A stretch of DNA of 64,000 nt from Mesorhizobium sp. AR02 (GTDB taxonomy: Bacteria; Pseudomonadota; Alphaproteobacteria; Rhizobiales; Rhizobiaceae): the NCBI RefSeq assembly GCF_024746835.1, contig NZ_CP080531.1, positions 4,918,001 to 4,982,000 of the forward strand, in the 5' to 3' direction. This document shows positions 60,428-64,000 of the stretch, one piece after another; the stretch's first letter is position 1; each line of letters opens with the position of its first letter. The position numbers and the translations under genes are program-made. The notes under the pieces were generated by a model, which ran no database searches, was not told the DNA's origin, and saw nothing but the letters and a program-made list of their open reading frames with translations.

Positions 60428-61636
60428 ATGGGAAACAGTCTGAAGGCAATGCTGGCGGGCCTGGTCCTGTCGGCCGCGTTCGCGGCCGGCAGCACTGGTA
60501 TGGCGAATGCCGGCGACACCGAGATCGTCATCGGTGCGCCGATCTCCTTGACCGGGCCGCTGGCCGGCGACGGCAAGGAGCAGAAATGGGCCTATGAACA
60601 GGCGGTGGCCGACATCAACAAGGCCGGCGGCATCATGGTGAAGTCGGCCGGCAAGAAGCTGCCGGTGCGCCTCGTCGTTGCCGACGACGAAAGCTCCGAA
60701 GGCAAGGTCGCCTCGGCGCTGGAAAACCTGATCAAGGTGCAGAAGGTCGATGCGCTCTTGTCGACCCATTCCGGGCCGATGAACATTGCGGGCGCCATCG
60801 TCGCGGAAAAATACAAGAAATTCTACATGATCACGACGGCCTTCCCGTTCGAATGGCAGCCGTTGAAGCTCAAATATTCGGCGCTGTTCTTTTTCCATCC
60901 GGGGCCGGGTGCGGAGGTGCCGTTCGAGATCTGGGACAAGCTGCCGGCCAATGAGAAGCCGAAGAACCCGGCGCTGGTGTCCGAGGATTCGCCCGACGGC
61001 AAGGGCTTTGGCGGCGCCTTCGAGGCGGCGGCCAAGAAGTACGGCTACACCTTCGCCGTCGACGATCCCTGGGCGATCGGCGCCACCGACTATTCGGCGC
61101 TGATCACCAAGCTCAAGGCCGCCAATGTCGACGCCATGCTGGTGTTCGGCTCGCCGGCCGACACGGTGACGCTGCTGCGCCAGATGAAGGAGCTCGGCTT
61201 CTCCGTGCCTTACCTGCATGGCTGGAAAGGCACCTGGACGGGCGAGTTCCACGAAGCGCTCGGGGCGGATTCCGACTACATCCTGACCGACGGTTTCTGG
61301 TCGTCGAGCTATCCCTATAAGGGCGCCAAGGAACTCGGTGACCGCTACGAGGCCGAGTTCAAGAAGGACTCCGTCACCGTCGGTGCCTTCTACGCCAATG
61401 CGCAGGTGCTGGCGCAGGCGATCGAGAAGGCGGGCTCAACCGATGCCGCCGCGATCCACGACGCGATCTTCGGCCAGGAATTCAAGGACACCGTCGTCGG
61501 CGATCTCAAATTCGACCAGACCGGCTTTGCCCTCATCCCCAGCGTCGCCACGCAGTGGTGGCAAGGCAAGCACCAGCTGATCTTCCCTGACGGCAACTGG
61601 ACCTACAAACCAGCCCCGGCCTGGGACAAGCGCTGA
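60428..61636 (+). CDS. Branched-chain-amino-acid-type ABC substrate-binding protein (LivJ-like)
   Basis: A 402-residue family 4 binding protein. The signal peptide LKAMLAGLVLSAAFAAGSTG ends near NAGD. The mature chain starts TEIVIGAPISLTGPLAGDGK, then LVVADDESSEGKVASALENL and DYSALITKLKAANVDAMLVF. Family members bind amino acids, amides or aromatic acids. It is preceded by GGGAGGATGAA and is the fourth gene of the SDR/MoaF operon. A 271-base repeat-containing gap separates it from the ATPase gene. Confidence 0.92.
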   Translation: MGNSLKAMLAGLVLSAAFAAGSTGMANAGDTEIVIGAPISLTGPLAGDGKEQKWAYEQAVADINKAGGIMVKSAGKKLPVRLVVADDESSEGKVASALENLIKVQKVDALLSTHSGPMNIAGAIVAEKYKKFYMITTAFPFEWQPLKLKYSALFFFHPGPGAEVPFEIWDKLPANEKPKNPALVSEDSPDGKGFGGAFEAAAKKYGYTFAVDDPWAIGATDYSALITKLKAANVDAMLVFGSPADTVTLLRQMKELGFSVPYLHGWKGTWTGEFHEALGADSDYILTDGFWSSSYPYKGAKELGDRYEAEFKKDSVTVGAFYANAQVLAQAIEKAGSTDAAAIHDAIFGQEFKDTVVGDLKFDQTGFALIPSVATQWWQGKHQLIFPDGNWTYKPAPAWDKR

Positions 61637-61700
61637 GGGGCGTTCGCGTGGTGGAAGCATCCATCAGCGTCGGCGCTGCCCCTCATTGCCCTGCCGGGCA

Positions 61701-61778
61701 TTTCTCCCCGTATAGAGACGGGGAGAAAGAGGCTGGCCGCGACGTCGGCGATTAGCGTCCCTCGCCCCGTTTACGGGG
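61701..61778. repeat. Hairpins in the binding-protein/livG gap
   Basis: Two stems: TTTCTCCCCG / CGGGGAGAAA (61701-61728, 8-base loop) and CCCCGT / ACGGGG (61765-61778). Adjacent text CCTGCCGGGCATTTCTCCCC is related to the inverted repeat at 16917-17069. The 271-base gap (61637-61907) holds no gene. The hairpins may attenuate transcription into the ATPase genes or protect the binding-protein mRNA. Confidence 0.6.
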
Positions 61779-61907
61779 AGAGGATGCCGGTCCACCCTCC
61801 GCAGCTGCAGCGGCAGCTCCTGCGGAGGACGGGCAGGCAGGTGAGGGGCAGCGCTGACCTCGACAAATTTCCGCTGATATAGCTTCTACTGGAGAAACGG
61901 AAACACG

Positions 61908-62625
<718 letters not shown>

Positions 62626-62645
<20 letters not shown>

Positions 62646-63354
62646 AGTCACCAATCTCGAAGTCGCCTATGGCGATGTCGGCGCGCTGTGGGGCGTGTCG
62701 ATCCATGTCGACCCCGGCACGATCGTTGCCATCGTCGGTGCCAATGGCGCCGGCAAGACGACGCTTTTGAAGACGATCTCCGGCCTGCTGAAGCCGAAGC
62801 GCGGCGAAATCTTCCTCGCGGGCGTGCCGCTGGCCGGCAAGGCGCCGGAAGAGATCGCCGGCATGGGCATCGCGCATGTGCCGGAAGGGTGCGGCCTGTT
62901 TAGGCAAATGACGGTGCTGGAAAACCTCGAGCTCGGCGCTTTCCAGCCCAAGGTGCGAAAGCATTTCAGGCAGTCGCTGGAGAAAGCCTACACGCTGTTT
63001 CCGCGGCTGAAGGAGCGGGCAGGGCAGAAGGCCGGCTCGCTCTCCGGCGGCGAGCAGCAGATGCTGGCCATCGCACGCGCCACCATGTCGGATCCGTCGC
63101 TGCTCATCCTCGACGAGCCGTCGCTGGGCCTCAGCCCGATCGTGGTGCAGCAGATGTTCGCGCTGATCGAAACCCTGCACAAACAGGGCGTCACCATCCT
63201 GCTGGTCGAGCAGAACATCCACCAGGCGCTCAAGGTCGCCGACTACGGCTTCGTGCTGAAGACCGGCGAGCTCGCCATGCAAGGCACGGGCGCCGAGCTC
63301 ATCGCCGACCCCGAAATCCAGAAGGCCTATATGGGCGTGTTGGAGGTGCAATGA
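62626..63354 (+). CDS. Liv-type ABC transporter ATP-binding protein (LivF-like)
   Basis: A 242-residue ATPase starting at TTG 62626 within the LivG-like gene. It has Walker A AIVGANGAGKTTLLKTISGL, the LivF-type GMGIAHVPEGCGLFRQMTVL, signature SLSGGEQQMLAIARA, Walker B LLILDEPSLGLSPIVV and VEQNIHQALKVADYG. Its TGA overlaps the permease ATG (ATGA at 63351). Confidence 0.93.
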
Positions 63355-64000
63355 TGCCTGACATTCCACCTCCCGAAATCCTGCTGCAGCTGTCGCTCAA
63401 TGGCGCGCTGGGCGGCGCCATGTATGGCGTCGCCGCCGTGGGCTTGAGCCTCATCTTCGGCACCATGCGGCTGATCTTCCTGGCGCAGGGCGCGATGATC
63501 ATCCTCGCCGCCTATTTCGTACGGGCGCTGTTCTATGGGCTGGGCATCGACCCGTTCCTGTCGCTGCTGATCGTCGTTCCGGTCGGGCTCGTTGTCGGCT
63601 GGCTGGTCTACCAGGGCCTGTTCCGCCGCGCGGCGGCGGCGGAGGATCGCAACATCTCGTTGCTGATCGCCGTCGGCCTGATGTTCCTGATCCAGAATTT
63701 GATGACGGTGGTGTGGGGCGGCAACACCGCCGCAATCGTCACCTCCTACACGGCAAGCGGCATCGAGATCCTTGGCGTGCGCACTTCGTTCACGCGCTCG
63801 ATGGGCTTTCTGATCGCGCTCGCCGGCACCGGGCTGGTGGTGCTGTTCCTGCGCAAGACGATTGTCGGCAAGGCGGTGCGCGCGGCCTCCGAGGACATGG
63901 AAGCGGCGACGCTGATGGGCATCAGCCCGCACCGCGTCAATGCGATTGCCTTCGCCATCGGCATCGCGCTTGCCGGTGCGGCCGGCGTGGCGGTGGCGAC
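63351..64000 (+). CDS. Liv-type ABC transporter permease (LivH-like), 3' truncated by window
   Basis: The first 216 codons of a permease run off the right edge. ATG 63351 overlaps the LivF stop. The start MMPDIPPPEILLQLSLNGAL leads to GAMYGVAAVGLSLIFGTMRL, then FLAQGAMIILAAYFVRALFY and the LivH loop RAASEDMEAATLMGISPHRV. LivM is expected just outside. Together with the upstream genes it completes an importer for an unknown small acid or amine. Confidence 0.93.
   Translation, partial: MMPDIPPPEILLQLSLNGALGGAMYGVAAVGLSLIFGTMRLIFLAQGAMIILAAYFVRALFYGLGIDPFLSLLIVVPVGLVVGWLVYQGLFRRAAAAEDRNISLLIAVGLMFLIQNLMTVVWGGNTAAIVTSYTASGIEILGVRTSFTRSMGFLIALAGTGLVVLFLRKTIVGKAVRAASEDMEAATLMGISPHRVNAIAFAIGIALAGAAGVAVA

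Overview
The window is high-GC alphaproteobacterial DNA, most likely Mesorhizobium or a close rhizobial relative. This is inferred from codon usage, the density of ABC importers linked to small catabolic operons, the intergenic hairpin repeats beginning TAGAGC, and homologues typical of Rhizobiales (SmoS-type dehydrogenase, ThuA, PhnM, NanE/NanK). No rRNA, tRNA, transposase, integrase or CRISPR array was seen. It reads as chromosomal or chromid-like catabolic accessory DNA, with one conflict-like island near 46.5-50.7 kb.

Layout. 0-8.5 kb: the 3' part of glmS, then a galactitol/altritol-tagatose locus of two divergent operons (binding protein, SDR, Zn-ADH and LacI leftward; tagatose kinase and GatZ/KbaZ-type epimerase rightward). 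It has a binding protein but no permease or ATPase. 8.7-20.8 kb: a coherent locus bounded at both ends by the same 24-bp palindromic operator. It holds a CocE-type hydrolase, a complete Dpp/Opp-type importer, a BetI-like TetR regulator, an MttB-family methyltransferase and a DgcA/TMADH-type flavoprotein demethylase. It looks like an undescribed uptake and demethylation route for a conjugated quaternary or methylated amine. 21.0-25.0 kb: a partial hydroxyquinol lower pathway (YciI-like protein, maleylacetate reductase, hydroxyquinol 1,2-dioxygenase, aldehyde dehydrogenase). 25.1-26.7 kb: a small exported protein and a frameshifted Eis-like acetyltransferase. 26.7-34.5 kb: a ManNAc/sialic-acid-type locus (RpiR, NanK, NanE, Gfo/Idh oxidoreductase, CUT1 importer) whose ATPase gene carries an in-frame TAA at its Q-loop. 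34.5-39.4 kb: FAD oxidoreductase, class III CoA transferase, LLM flavoprotein, ThuA protein, and a homologue of the cyanobacterial fluorescence recovery protein. 39.4-45.5 kb: a leftward CUT2 sugar importer with a Gfo/Idh dehydrogenase and an amidase. 45.9-46.4 kb: two small hypothetical genes. 46.5-50.7 kb: a trypsin-like protease fused to a NUC-type endonuclease, divergent from a phospholipase-D-fold (HKD) protein gene with a one-base frameshift. 50.7-56.3 kb: solitary PhnM, a PfkB kinase, a permease remnant, and a GMC oxidoreductase/aldehyde dehydrogenase pair. 56.6-58.2 kb: a membrane protein and a YceI protein. 58.3-64.0 kb: an SDR/MoaF/NTF2-fold/Liv-type importer operon that runs off the right edge.

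Recurring themes are importers paired with oxidoreductases, hairpin repeats that supply the TAG stop codon of four different genes, and three point lesions (two one-base G/C-run frameshifts and one nonsense codon) in otherwise well-preserved genes. All family assignments come from reading the translations; no search was run.
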